Below are positions 11,548 through 23,338 of a DNA stretch of 64,000 nucleotides, in pieces. The position numbers and the translations under genes are program-made. The DNA lies in NCBI RefSeq assembly GCF_029962835.1, contig NC_080587.1:55519528-55583527 (forward strand), read 5' to 3'. How positions within the stretch are numbered: the first letter of the stretch is position 1; the number at the start of each line of letters is the position of its first letter. Origin of the DNA: Magnolia sinica. Its lineage: Eukaryota > Streptophyta > Magnoliopsida > Magnoliales > Magnoliaceae. Under the pieces are notes generated by a model that was not told where the DNA came from, searched no databases, and saw only the letters and a list, made by a program, of their open reading frames with translations.

Positions 11548-11557
11548 CTATTTATAG
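11548..11557 (-). promoter_or_regulatory. TATA box of element A 5' LTR
   Basis: CTATAAATAG on the minus strand, conserved at the same LTR position in the B (22037-22046) and C 3' LTR (35024-35033) copies. In the C 5' LTR (43063-43072) it is mutated to CTACAAATAG. Confidence 0.7.
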
Positions 11558-11576
11558 TTGCAGAAATCGCACTCTC

Positions 11577-11965
11577 AACTGGTCCTAAGGTCGGCACAAC
11601 TGGTCATAGGACCAATAAACTTTTAAAAGTTTAGGCGCGATAAGATAAGGCTGTTCCACGACTGGTTGTAGGGTCTGCTCAATTGGTCGATTGGCCTCCA
11701 CGACCGATCGAGTCCTGTCCACGACTAGTTGTTTGGGGCCCAATTTAGTTGCTGGACTTTGAGTCGAGCTTGCAGGACTGGTCGAGCACAGGTTGAGCAC
11801 TGTTCACATGACCGGTCAGGCAGTCTCCAGGACTGGTTAAGGCTTTAATAAAAATTCCTGAAAATCAGTAACAAACTTAGGACTGGTCAAGGAATTCTTG
11901 GACTGGTCGAGCTAGTGCTAGGATTAGTCAAACTTTGTCCAAGACTAGTCAAGAAACAATCAACG
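11577..11965. repeat. Palindromic motif array in U3 of element A
   Basis: Ten or more copies of a short unit close to GGACTGGTCGAG, with variants such as CGACCGATCGAG and GACTAGTCAAG, lie directly upstream of the TATA box. The core TCGAC..GTCGA pairs with itself. Equivalent arrays lie at 3033-3395, 13416-13705, 22064-22400, 35049-35380 and 43097-43390. Confidence 0.75.
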
Positions 11966-12461
11966 CACTTATAAAGTGACTCAATTTAAATTATGTATTC
12001 AAAATGACTTACCCTATGGTCAATATAGGGTCATTCATACCTTGTAAGTAATGTATGAACATTGAATCTTCATTTGCTTCAGCTGATAGTTGTTCTTTGA
12101 AGTTCACGAAGCTTGGTATCTTGTCATATGATGAATCTTGAGCTTGAGACTTTTGAGGCTTGAATATGACTAACATTGAATCATGAGCTTGGAGTTCAAA
12201 GTAAAGAAACATTGTCTTAACTTGGACAAAGCTTTGAAAACTTGAACTTTGAAGATTGAAAGATTTAAATCACACTTGGTGTTGTACTTGAACTTGAACA
12301 TGTAATCTTGCATTTGAAATTCTTGAAGTAAAGACCTTTGTCCTTGTACATGAGATGCACTGTCTTGTATATGTAGATGCGCTACACAAGTCACAGATTT
12401 CAAGAGGTTTTGACACTATAAAATTTGACAATAATAGGAGCTAGAAACCATAACACTTACA

Positions 12462-14120
12462 ACTATACCAAATAAAAATTAAAGTACCGAAAGAATAAAT
12501 AAATTAGAACTTAATCAAAGATCTCTATCGTAATAGTATTGAGAAATTGATACAAACCTTGTTCAAAGGACAACCTTACACCAAAAACAAATGTTTAGGG
12601 TAGGACAACCTAATTTGTTAAACACGATAAGGATAAAGATCGCAAACTAAAACAAGAGGCAAATAATGAAAACTATCCATTATAAGCATTCACCACATGT
12701 ATATAAATATTTACAAACATTCACCACATATACAACTCAAAAATCATTCACCACATAAACAGCTAGAATTATAGTGGTTCAGTGTGTACACCAATTGTTC
12801 TCAAATAGCCACACCTACTCCACTCACAATAATCACAACCCACGTGATATTGGCTTTGACTAATAATCAAGGTTTTCACAAGTTCACCTTAAAACATATA
12901 CAATTGTGATTTTAGAAGGGCTATCACAATAAAAAAACCCCACACACTGAGATTTTCTGGCTATCTCGGTCAAACCAATACATGAGATTTTCCTAGATAT
13001 CTCAAATAAACCAAAAATAGAAAAGTAGATACTTATCTTCTTCAGAAGACGCTGAATGATGTAGCCCATAGAACCGCTTTGATTGATGACGAATGTTCAA
13101 TGTTCGATGTCCAATAACCAAAATGAAGGGTTCTAGGTTCTAGATAGATTGTAATTTAATTCAAACCTGGGCTACGTGTTTGAATTTCTTAAATCTCCAA
13201 AGGAAGGACAAGAACTCCTTTTAAAACATATGATTCATAAAAAGAGATTTAGAAATTACAAAACATTAAGTTATTAAGAAGAATTTAAAATACCGTTCTA
13301 TAGCTTGAAGAAGATGGGGACTTTTCTCTCTGAAAATTGAAGGCTCTTGGTGGCTTGAATAATATATTTCGGAGTGAGAAAAGACCTCTATTTATTGGAT
13401 AAAAATTTGTTGCTTCGACTGGTTTAAGGTCTCCTTCGACTGGTTTGGCCTGCTCCACTAGTCGAGCAATCCCTTCGACTAATTGAGGATGCCCAAAATA
13501 CATTGCTAGACTTCGAGTCAAGCCACCTTCGACTGGTCGAGGGTGTGCCTTCGACTGGTCGAGCCCATTTTTGGACTGGTCGAGGAATCTAACAAATTTT
13601 GTCCAATTTTCAGTCGAAAGATTAAAATGGTCAAAGTTTATCTTAGATTGGTCGAACCAAAGCCTAGACTAATCGAACTAAGGTTTAGACTAGTCGAACT
13701 TAAGCCCATTTAAAGTATAGAAACCTAACTATGTTTGCCATTCGATAGAACCAAAGTCTAAGGTCTTTTTAGGGTAACATATACTTGAAAACAATGAACA
13801 TTAAAGTGTATACCTTATAGCTTGTACTTGTATCTTCAGTTGCATTCATTTGATCTTCTATTTGAAGTAGTCTTGTAACTTGATCTTGAACTGGAAGAGA
13901 AGTAGAGCTAGAGAACTTTGGACTTAAAGTAACCATCTTCTTGTTTTGAACTTGCAATTTCAAACTTTATGTCTTGAACCTTAAAGGTGAACTTTCCATC
14001 TTCATATCTTAAACTTTAAAGGTGAACTTTCCATCTTCATGTCTTGAACTTGAACAAAAGTTGTTTTGTCCATCGAACTTTCACAAAAATAAATATGATT
14101 TATACTTCACAGCACTTACA
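12462..14120 (-). repeat. 3' LTR of element B (lacks outer 41 bp)
   Basis: It matches 21116-22811 and ends CACTTACA at 14120. It begins abruptly at ACTATACCAAATAAA, joined to element A. A TATA box lies near 13391 and a palindrome-motif array at 13416-13705. Confidence 0.85.
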
Positions 14121-14364
14121 ATCTCCTCCTTTGTCAAATTCGTGACAAAACATAACAAAACACACACACAAGTTCAACATTCCTGCTTTGCTTGAAATCA
14201 CATACTCTCCCACAATATGAGCGCTCAGTTTACTCCCCCTCAATCAATGCTTGAATACCTGTAGAATATCTGTATGTACATACATATCCATTCTAATAAT
14301 ATATAATCAATTAATTCCAATCATCATATCCATACACATCCATACACAAACTCTCCCCCCTTTT
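14121..14364 (-). promoter_or_regulatory. Polypurine tracts of element B
   Basis: The proximal tract at 14121-14132 (minus CAAAGGAGGAGAT) is interrupted. Better purine runs lie at 14232-14240 and 14351-14364 (minus AAAAGGGGGGAGAG). The last is followed by TTGTCACAAATTGACAAA. This is the same spacing pattern as in A and C. Confidence 0.6.
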
Positions 14365-14641
14365 GTCACAAATTGACAAAGGAAAGTAGGAATATGAGAC
14401 ATATGAATAATAGAATGGTAACTTAAGCATCATGATTTAGAGTAAAATCGAAATAAGCATAAAGAGAGCATGATAATATCTAAGAAAGATTATCCAAGTT
14501 ATACAACCAACTTAAGCAAAAGTTTAAAGTCATACAACCCCAAAATCAAAACAAAGCAAGTTAATCTAAACAAGAGGAAGAAGGCGGTGGAATAAATGGG
14601 TCAATCTGGTGAAGGCCCTTCGATATGCAATGAAAGTATTT

Positions 14642-15705
14642 TCACATATATTTCAGTGAAGAGCGATAGCTTTCAGTCAGATTGTCCTGAGATACTTTTA
14701 AAGCATCCACCTTGTCCTCAAAAGACCAAAGGCGATCATCGAGTTGAGACAGTTGATAGCCAGGATCCGCCTCATCATCAGTCTCTAACTCATCAAAGAT
14801 ATCATCCATTGTAGTATCTGCTGGCAACAGTGCTTCCTCTTCTTCGAACTCATCCTCGTCTTATTGACTGGGGAGGTAATTTAAAGACATTTTATTAATG
14901 TTCGCATTGTCAAATGGAAGAACTGACTCAGCGGCCTCAGTGGTCGGCATAAAAACATTGCAATGAATGGCAAGTGTTATCATAAGATAAGCAAATGGAA
15001 TAGAACCATAACCAGGATGAATGCGAAACTGAATAATCAAATAGCAAATCAAAGAAGGAAGGCAAATGGGGATACCCGATGCGACAACATGGAGAATACA
15101 AGCCATTAATGGAGTGAGCTTAGATTTATTTCCAGATCGTGAATAGATGTTTGAAGTAAAAATGCGATGAAGGACACGAAAATGGGGAATCATCTTGGTG
15201 GCATGGAGTGCATTACTGTCAATCCACTTGGCATTAAATCTGCATAATTTATGGGTAATATCTCTACGCTCTGATTCAAACATCTTATCACAAAGAGTAT
15301 GAATCGGGATACCTTCATCATTAACATTTACATCAAGTAGATCCAAAATTAGGTGCCTATCTATTGACACTGTCCCTTCTCTAAAATTGATGGAAAATGT
15401 AAGATTGTCAAGGGACAATTCTCGATAGATACAAACATGCCTTATGCCATGGAGTGGTAAGCCGGTCCACCCCAACCAAAAATATTTTCCCAACCTATGG
15501 TGGAGAGAATGGGTAACAACTTGAAGCGAGCAATATGGTCAAGATTTACCATCTTTTCATTTATTATATCTCAAGTGCGGAAATCCCTTACATGCTTCGA
15601 TTCTTCTTCGGGAGCTCTTAGGGTTCTCACCCTAATTGGAGTCATTCGGGAGGAGGAGTCGCTAGGGCCCTTGTGTGTGGCCTTCTTCTTAGACCGATGC
15701 TCCAT
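14642..15705 (-). pseudogene. Third ORF of element B (broken)
   Basis: Start ATG at 15705 (MEHRSKKKATHKGPSDSSS), then VRTLRAPEEE, GWENIFGWGGPAY, INFREGTVSIDRHLILDLLD, VNDEGIPI, FRVLHRIFTSNIYSRSGNK, a hydrophobic run (GIPICLPSLICYLIIQFR), PFAYLM and, after an acidic linker, a C-terminal coiled-coil-like segment (DDRLWSFEDKVDALKVSQ) ending KYM at the TGA at 14642. It carries a stop near 15574, a frameshift near 15493 and a stop at 14861. The open block 14861-15493 shows the core well. Downstream of the TGA the frame would continue with GLHQIDPFIPPPSSSC, as in A. Function unknown; env-like position, resemblance to Transposase_32 proteins. Confidence 0.72.
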
Positions 15706-15889
15706 GTAGACTATGCACAAGAGAATATAATATATTGGTTTAGCTTAGGTCAGATTTTTACCCAAAAACCCTTGAAGAAAAGAGTTAAAATCACAAATCA
15801 ACAACACAACAAAGATTAAAATGCATATAGGAACCCAAATCTAAAAGGAAATTGAAAATAATGCACTTACAAGGACTATAGAGATGGGT

Positions 15890-16050
15890 TTGACGGGTCG
15901 AGAAAGGAGTTGTTGAGGAAGAAGAAGAAAATGGGAAGAAAAAGTGACTTTCCCCCTTTTTAGGAAGCCAACCCACACTCCTCGACTAGTCGAGTATGTG
16001 CTCAATTGGTCGTGGCTCGACTGGTCGAGTGCATGCTCGACCAGTCGTGC
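15890..16050. repeat. Palindrome motifs and purine tract in the pol-ORF3 gap, element B
   Basis: CTCGACTAGTCGAG at about 15979, CTCGACTGGTCGAG at about 16017 and weaker relatives lie between the pol stop and the start of the third ORF. A polypurine run on the minus strand (CTAAAAAGGGGGAAA) sits at about 15951-15964. The region looks like a small copy of LTR-edge motifs. Confidence 0.55.
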
Positions 16051-16129
16051 AGACCAAAAAAAAAAATATTTTTATTTTTTAAAAAATTATAAAATTTTAC
16101 TTAAAAATAAAAACAATAACATGACATAA

Positions 16130-19100
16130 TTAATTTAAAATACACATACCCATATCATGTTTTAATTTAGAGAACCTATTCATGTCAAGCGATTTCATAA
16201 AAATGTCAGCAAGTTGATTTTTGGTCTGTATGTATTCCAAAGAGATGTACTTATCTTCAACCAATTCTCGAATATAATGGTAACGAATGTCTATGTGCTT
16301 CATACGAGAATGTTGAATGGGATTTTTATAAATATTAATTACACTAGAGTTATCGCAATACGAGATCATTGTATCCTGCGTAATTCCATAATTGGTTAGC
16401 ATTCTCTTCATTCAAACCAGCTGAGTACATGCATTACCTGCTGCAATGTATTCAGCTTTAGCTGTGGATAAGATACCGAACTTTGTTTCTTACTGTACTA
16501 GGAAAACAGATAGTTTCCAACGTAAAAACATCGACCATTAGTAGATTTTCTATCATCGATGTTCCCAGCCTAGTCAACATCTGTATATCTGGCTAATTGA
16601 ACATTTGTATCATAGGGATACCAAAGACTGTAATTAGCAGTACTTGCGATATATCTAATTATTTGCTTAACAGCAATAAGATATGATTCTTTTAGATCAG
16701 ATTAATATGTTATACAGATTCCAACACTAAAGAAAATATCAGGTCTACTAGCAGTTAAGTATAATAGACTACCAATCATGTTACGATATAAGCAAGAGTC
16801 TATACTCTTACCTGTTTCATCCTTTGAGAGTTTAAGAGTCATAATCATATGAGTATCGAATTTCTTACTATTCTCGAATCCGAATTTCTTAACCAAATTT
16901 AAGGCGTATTTGGTTTGAGAAATGAAGATACTCTCTTCTTGCCGTTTGACCTGTAAGCCTAGAAAGTAATTCAGTTCTCCAACCATACTCATTTCCAATT
17001 TGGATTTCATCAATTCTGCAAACTCAACAGACAGGTTAGTACATGTAGAACCATATATGATAACATCAACATATATCTGTACAAGCAGTATGTGTTCATT
17101 GAATTTTTTAATGAATAAGGTTTTATTAACACTTCCTATGATAAAACTTTGACTGAGTAAGAACTTAGTCAACTTTTCATACCATACCTTGGGAGTTTGT
17201 TTTAAATCGTAAAGTGCCTTTTTAAGGCGATATACATGATTTGAGTGTTGGGGGTCCTCAAAACCCTTAGGTTGTTCAACATACACCTCTTCATGTAAAT
17301 CCCCATTTAAGAAAGTACTTTTGACATCCATTTGATGTACTTTGAATTTTTTAAAGCAAGCAATGGATATAAACAATATGATAGATTCAAGATGAGCTAT
17401 TGGTGCAAAGGTTTCATCACAATCTTTTCCTTCTATTTGAGTGTACCCTTGTACAACCAGTCTAACCTTATTTCTAATTATATTGCCAATTCATCAGATT
17501 TATTTTTGAAAATCCATTTGGTTCCAATTATATACTTATCAGTTGGTCTTGGAACCAAATACCAGACATTATTTCTTACAAATTGATTCAATTCTTCTTC
17601 CATGGCAACAATCCAATTCTCATCAGTAAGTGCATCTTTTACGTTTGTTGGTTCAACTTGAGAAGTAAAACAAATATAATTGTAAATATTTTCTAGTTTT
17701 TTTCTTGTTCACATTCCAGTGAGAAGATTCCCTAAGATTTGATTAGTAGGATGATCCTTGACTAATCTTAGTTTAGTATTAACTGGACTAGATGAAGAGT
17801 CAAGTTTTTCAATTAAATTAACTTCTTCATCTTCTCAACTAGGTGTGGGTGTGATCAGGTGATCATTGATTACGACATTAATGGATTCCTGAATCACTCC
17901 TGTTCTTTTATTCAGAACACGATACGCTCAACTATTACAGCATATCCCAAGAAAATCCCTTCATTACTCTTTGCTTCAAACTTTCATAAGTTTTCATGGT
18001 CACATAAAATAAAACACTTACTTCCAAAAATTGGAAAGTACTTAACCATTGGTTTCTTATTGAACCATAATTCATAAGCTATTTTATCTTTACATTTTCT
18101 TAAATACACACGATTTATAATATAGCATGTAGTATTTATAGCTTCAGCCCACAAATTTTTAGGTAGATTCATGTTGTTCAGCATAACATTAGCCATCTCT
18201 TGTAACACTCTATTTTTCCATTTAACAACCCTGTTTTGTTGAGGCATCTTAAGAGCAGAAAACTCATGCAATATGCCATGATCAATATAGTATTTCTCAA
18301 AATTGCTATTCTCAAATTCGGTACCATGATCACTTCTGGTCTTGATAACATTCATTTCTTTTTTGGTCTGAATTCGTTTTGATATCTTTTTAACTTCATT
18401 GAGAGTTTCAAATTTTTCTCTCATGAAAGCTACCTAAATAAATCTGGTAAAGTCATCGATGATAACTAAAAAAGTACTTTTTACCACCTCGACTCTCCGT
18501 TCTTGTAGGTCCAACTAGGTTCATATGGAGAAGTTCAAGTAGTTTGGTTATGGTTAAGGAGTTCATCTGCTTGTGACTACTCTTAGATTGCTTGCCAATT
18601 TGGCATGCACCACATACTCTATCAACCATTTTCAAATTGGGTAGACCTTAAATAAGATCAACTTTGCGTACTATATAAAGGTTTCAATAGTTAACATGTC
18701 CAAGGCATTTGTGCCATAATTCAGTTTCATCAGTTTGGACCATGTAACATGAGAAAATAGATGAGCAAGTTTCATTAATGATATAGCAATTCTCAGATGT
18801 TCTATGACCACTTAATATCACACAACCTTTCTCATTTGAAATCTCGCATCCTTGATTAGTAAATTTAACACTATGTTTGTTATCAAAAATTTGAGATATA
18901 CTTAGAAGATTATGCTTAAAACCTTTAACATAGAAAACATTTTCAAAAGCAGGAAGGTTAGAAAGTTGTACAGTACCTTGAACTATAATCTTGCAGTTGC
19001 TTCCATCGCCAAAAGTAATTGAACCATTGTTCATTTATTTGTAGTTGGTGAATATCTCCTTGTCACCTGTCATATGTCTTGAACATCCACTGTCCAAGTA

Positions 19101-19190
19101 CCATTTTAAATGACTAAAAGCTTTAAAGGTAGTGTGGGCAACAAGACAAGTAACTTTAGGAACCCATTTCATTGTAGTCCTAGTTTTAGG
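16130..19190 (-). pseudogene. pol of element B
   Basis: Domains in order: protease YLDSGCSRHMTGDK (near 19095), pre-integrase FKHNLLSISQ and ELWHKCLGHVNY, integrase with CGACQIGKQ, then RT and RNase H ending GMCILN at 16130. Key residues are lost. The first integrase aspartate is asparagine (HMNLVGP near 18522). The catalytic glutamate is lysine (RVVKWKNR near 18220). The RT box is YVDV instead of YVDD (near 17065). Several frameshifts separate the blocks (18453-18635, 17984-18424, 16702-17376, 16130-16411). The RT block 17376-16702 shows [20 protein letters not shown] and LNYFLGLQVK. The element cannot be autonomous. Confidence 0.82.
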
Positions 19191-19199
19191 AATACCATT

Positions 19200-21002
19200 G
19201 GTTTTTCTCGGCTTGTGAGAGTTGAAATATCTCTACTTGCTAACTCAAATAACATTCGAGTTAGATTTGAGAAGCTCTTTAAGTAAGTCCACTATTTTTT
19301 CAGCTAAAGAGCTATGACTTAGATTTCTAGAGCTAATGTTACTAGACTTGACTTTAAAAACTTGAAAAGGTTTTGAATTTTTGAAATTGTTTCGGTTATT
19401 TCTCGAGTTCTTACCTTTTGAGTTTGAGGACTCTCCTTTTACAAAAATAGGAGATGCATTCATATTTTTCAATGGAGCATTTTTATTGTAGCCCAGACCT
19501 GATCTATTGCCTTCTGGAAGTAGTTAACAACTTTTCCAGCTCAGGGTCTCCTTGGGCGTATCTCCAAGTGTCCTTAGAACTCAATAGGGAAGAGACTTCA
19601 AGTTTTAACTTCTCATTTTCTATTCTGAGTTTTTCAAATTCAAAATTTTAAAAACTTGAATCAAGTTTTGTTTTTTCATAGCAATCAGAAAAATATGACT
19701 TTTCCAAAATAACTTTTTCAAGTTCTTCTTTTAGTTTAAGAAATTTTTCTTTTTGAATCTTTAACTTGATGGCTATTTTGCAACTCTCCCTGTATTGGGC
19801 ATTATAGGCATCTTGAATATCATCTTCATTCTCATTTTCAGGGTCATTGTTGAGATTCTCATAATCAGATAAGTTACAACTATCTGAGGAGGTGATTCTG
19901 GCTATAGTCATTAGGGCTTTCACTTCATTTGAAGTTTCTTGTTCAGAATCATCTGACTCAGAGAAACTTTTAGAATCGGATGATTCATCCCATGTTGCAA
20001 TCATGCCCTTTCTCAGAAAAACTTTTAGAATCAGATGATTCATCCCATGTTGCAATCATGCCCTTTCTTTTAGATCTTTCCCTTTTGGGACATTTATTCG
20101 CCAAATGCCCATGTTCATGGCAGTTGAAACATTGACTGTCTTTTACAGATTTTTAAGTTTTTGATTTAAATTTTTTTTTATCAGAAGGTTTTTAACAATT
20201 AGATCGTTTCTTATTTTTTGAAAATTCTGTAAAAAAAATTTAGCAAGTAAAGCCATATCATCATCCTCAGTATCTTCTAAATCAGAAAAAGTATTGTTTT
20301 CTTTTGAAATAGACTTGGATGACTTAAGGTCTATGGACTTACCTTTAGGAGCTTTGAAACTAACTCGTGTGTTTGGACTGAACTAACTAACTCCTCAACC
20401 TTCATCTGATCAGTGTCTCTAAGTTCTTGAATGGCAGTCACTTTGGAATTAAACCTCTTAGGAAGTGATCACAGTATCTTAGTGCAAACCTTTCTTTCTA
20501 GGATTTCATCACCTAGACCCCACATGGAATTCACTATGTCATTTAATTTTGTATAGAAGTCTATGAATGTTTCATTTTCTTCCATACGTATTTCCTCAAA
20601 CCTTGTAGTGAGGATTTGGACTTCAGATTTCTTGACAATAGTGGTTCCTTCATGTTTCATTTCAAGGATGTCCTAGGCTTGCTTAGTTGTATCACATGAT
20701 ATAATTCTTTTGAATTCATCAAGTGATAGAGCGTAAGTAATGGCATTTAAGGCCTTTACATTTGCACTGCTTTCATTTTTCTAAGATATGGTCCATAAAT
20801 AATAAGGTGATTCTTTAATGGACTTGGTTCCATCACTGCTTAGAGCTTCAGACACTAGTAGTTTCCATTTGGTCACCATGGCTTGCCACACGCTTTCATC
20901 AATGGATTTTAAGAAAATCCACATTCTGGGTTTCCAATAGGCATAATTTGAGCCATCAAATGGTGGTGGCCTGGTAATAGACAGACTATCGAAATTTAAC
21001 AT
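19200..21002 (-). pseudogene. gag of element B
   Basis: Start ATG at 21002 (MLNFDSLSITRPPPFDGSNY, YWKPRMWIFLKSIDE). The UBN2-type core is at 20660-20469 (GTTIVKKSEVQILTTRFEE, FYTKLNDIVNSMWGLGD), a degraded CCHC knuckle near 20130, an acidic serine-rich stretch and a lysine/glutamate-rich coiled coil (KIQKEKFLKLKEELEKV, 19790-19650), then LAEKIVDLLKELLKS at 19320-19250. Stops and frameshifts are frequent. A 55-bp tandem duplication at about 19963-20072 shifts the frame. Confidence 0.78.
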
Positions 21003-21060
21003 ATTAGAAGCTCTAGATCTTTAAACTTTAGGAAATTAATCTAAATAAATGAGTCACTTA

Positions 21061-21072
21061 GATTTAGTACCA
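21061..21072 (-). promoter_or_regulatory. Decayed primer-binding site of element B
   Basis: The minus strand reads TGGTACTAAATC beside the 5' LTR, where A has TGGTATCAGAGC. The position is right but several bases no longer pair with initiator tRNA-Met. Confidence 0.6.
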
Positions 21073-21074
21073 CT

Positions 21075-22811
21075 TGAAAGAGGCGAGCTTACCATCCTAG
21101 AAGGGGGTGAATAGGACTATGCCAAATAAAAATTAAAGTACTGGAAGAATAAATAAATCAGAACTCAATCAGAGATCTCAATCGTAATAGTATCGAGAAA
21201 TTGATACAAACCTTGTTCAAAAGACAACCTTACACCATAAAACAAATGTTTATGGTAGGACAGCCTGATTTCTTGAACGTAGTAAGGATCAAGTTGCAAA
21301 CTAAAATGAGAAAAATAATGAAAACTATTTATTACAAGCATTCACCACATGTACATAAAGATTTACAAACATTCACCACATGTACATATCAAAAATCATT
21401 TATCACATAAACACCATGAATTATAGTGGTTCGATGTGTACAACAATTGTTCTTAAACAACCACACCAACTCCACTCCTAATAATAACAACCTACATGAT
21501 ATTGGCATTCATTAATAATTAATGTTTTCACAGGTTCACCTTAAAACATGTACAATTGTGATTTTAAAGGGGCTATCACAATCAAAGCCCCACACACTGA
21601 GATTTTCTGGCTATCTCAGTCAAACCAATACATGAGATTTTCCTGGATATCTCAAATAAACCAAAAATAGAAAAGTAAATACTTATCTTCTTCAGAAGAC
21701 GCTGAATGATGTAGCCCGCAGAACTGCTTCAGTTGATGACGAATGTTCAATGTTCAATGTCCAATAACCAAAATGAAGGGTTCTAGGTTTTAGATAGATT
21801 TTAATTTAATTCAAACCTTGGTGACTTGTTTGAATTTCTTAGATCTCAAAAGGAAGAACAAGAACTCCCTTTAAAACATATGATTCATAAAAAAAAATCT
21901 AGAAATTACAAAATAATAAGCTATTAAAAGGAATTTAAAATACCATTTTATAGTTAGAAGAAGATAGGAACTTTTCTCTCTCAAAACGAAGGCTCTTGGT
22001 GGCTTGAATGATATATTTCGGAGTGAGAAAAGACCTCTATTTATAGGCTGAAAATCTATTACTTCGACTGGTCTAAGGTCTCCTTCGACTGGTCTAAGAA
22101 ACTACCAAATTTCAAATTTCAGGCGGGATCAGATCAAAACTGTCCTTTGACTAGTTGAGTAATGCCTTCGACTGGTCGAGAATGCCCAAAATACATTATT
22201 GGACTTCGAGTCGAGCCACTTTCGATTGGTTGAGGGTGTGCCTTCAACTGGTCAAGCCCATTTCTGGACTGGTCAAGGAACTAACAAATTTTATCCGATT
22301 TTCAGTTGAAAGCTTAGACTGGCCGAATTTTTTCCTAGACTGGTCGAACCAAAGCCTAGACTAGTTGAACTAAGGTTTAGATTAGTCGAACTTAAGTGCA
22401 ATTAAAGTATAAAAACCCAATTATGTTTATCATTCGAACGAACCTGAGTCTAAGGTCTTTCTAGGATCATATATACCTGAAAACATTGAACATTGAAGTG
22501 TATAACTTGTTGCTTGTACTTATATCTTAGTTGTGTTCATTCGATCTTCTATTTGAAATAGTCTTGTAACTTGATCTTGAACTAAAAGAGAAGTAGATTT
22601 AGAGAACTTTGGACTTAAAGTAACCATCTTCTTGTTTTGAACTTGCACTTTCTAACTTCATGTTTTAAACCTTGAAGGTAAATTTTCCATCTTCATATCT
22701 TAAACTTTGAAGGTGAACTTTCCATCTTCATGTCTTGAACTTGAACAAAAGTTGTTTTATCCATCAAGCTTTGACAAAAATAAATGTACTTGATACTTCA
22801 AGACACTTACA
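21075..22811 (-). repeat. 5' LTR of element B (1737 bp)
   Basis: On plus it starts TGAAAGAGGCGAGC and ends CACTTACA. The TATA box is at 22037-22046 with the palindrome array at 22064-22400 upstream on the minus strand. It is the complete reference for the truncated 3' LTR at 12462-14120. Confidence 0.88.
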
Positions 22812-23338
22812 GATTGATTATTTATGCATATGCTTAATTATGTTAATATAGTGAATGATTAACTTATGAATGCATAGTTGGATGTATGCTTAAGTTGATA
22901 GGTTGCACATCCCATGCACCCATGTTCACTATCTTTTTATAGGCTAGTTTCTTAACTTGCACAACTTTTGTAGCCTATGTGATTAGACCCTCTAATTTCT
23001 TGGAAGCCTTAGGGTTAAATTGCCTCACTTAGTTTAATTGCTAATTAGTTTAAGTTAGGCATTGTTGTTTTTAAATTGTCATAAATTTTAAATTGGTCTG
23101 AATCAGCTCCCTTCTAGGAAATAGCCTACATTCTGTAGCTCTGTCATACTTCTGCACTTAATGCATTATGACATGAAAACTGTAATTTCAAATATAAGAA
23201 ACAATGGTGATTGATCATTAAAAACTAGTAGGTGACAAATTCTTTCTTATATTTATTTTTTCCCTGCATCTATGTCCATGTGACTTTATCAACAGGTTAG
23301 ATTGTAAATAGACATTACAATGGGCCCAAGGGAGTTTA
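22812..23338. other. Flank between element B and Gypsy LTR
   Basis: AT-rich sequence with no recognisable gene or repeat end. It is the sequence into which element B and the neighbouring Gypsy LTR inserted, or an unrecognised older element. Confidence 0.5.

Larger units (their letters stand above)
2934..12461 (-). mobile_element. Element A: Sirevirus-like Copia retrotransposon
   Basis: Read on the minus strand the order is 5' LTR (10490-12461), primer site complementary to initiator tRNA-Met (10475-10487), gag, protease, integrase, reverse transcriptase, RNase H, a third ORF, polypurine tract (3901-3911) and 3' LTR (2934-3899, truncated). The domain order with integrase before RT is Copia. 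The extra ORF downstream of pol, repeated polypurine tracts and palindrome array upstream of the TATA box are Sirevirus traits. Both A and its neighbour B abut at 12461/12462: A sits in the LTR of B, and ACTAT (12462-12466, also 21116-21120 in the other LTR of B) is the likely target duplication. The left part of A is interrupted by a Gypsy LTR at 2933. Confidence 0.85.
10490..12461 (-). repeat. 5' LTR of element A (1972 bp)
   Basis: On the minus strand it starts TGTAAGTG (12461) and ends CTTTTCA (10490), flanked inside by the primer site. The TATA box (CTATTTATAG on plus, 11548-11557) is preceded on the minus strand by an array of palindromic motifs at 11577-11965. The outer end abuts element B at 12462. 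Confidence 0.88.
12462..22811 (-). mobile_element. Element B: Sirevirus-like Copia retrotransposon
   Basis: Same minus-strand layout as A: 5' LTR 21075-22811, decayed primer site 21061-21072, gag, pol, third ORF and 3' LTR 12462-14120. The outer ~41 bp of the 3' LTR (matching 21075-21115) is absent here, because element A is inserted at that point and the remainder should lie beyond the left edge of the window. The right flank is unique-looking sequence from 22812. B is therefore the oldest layer of the nest. Confidence 0.85.
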
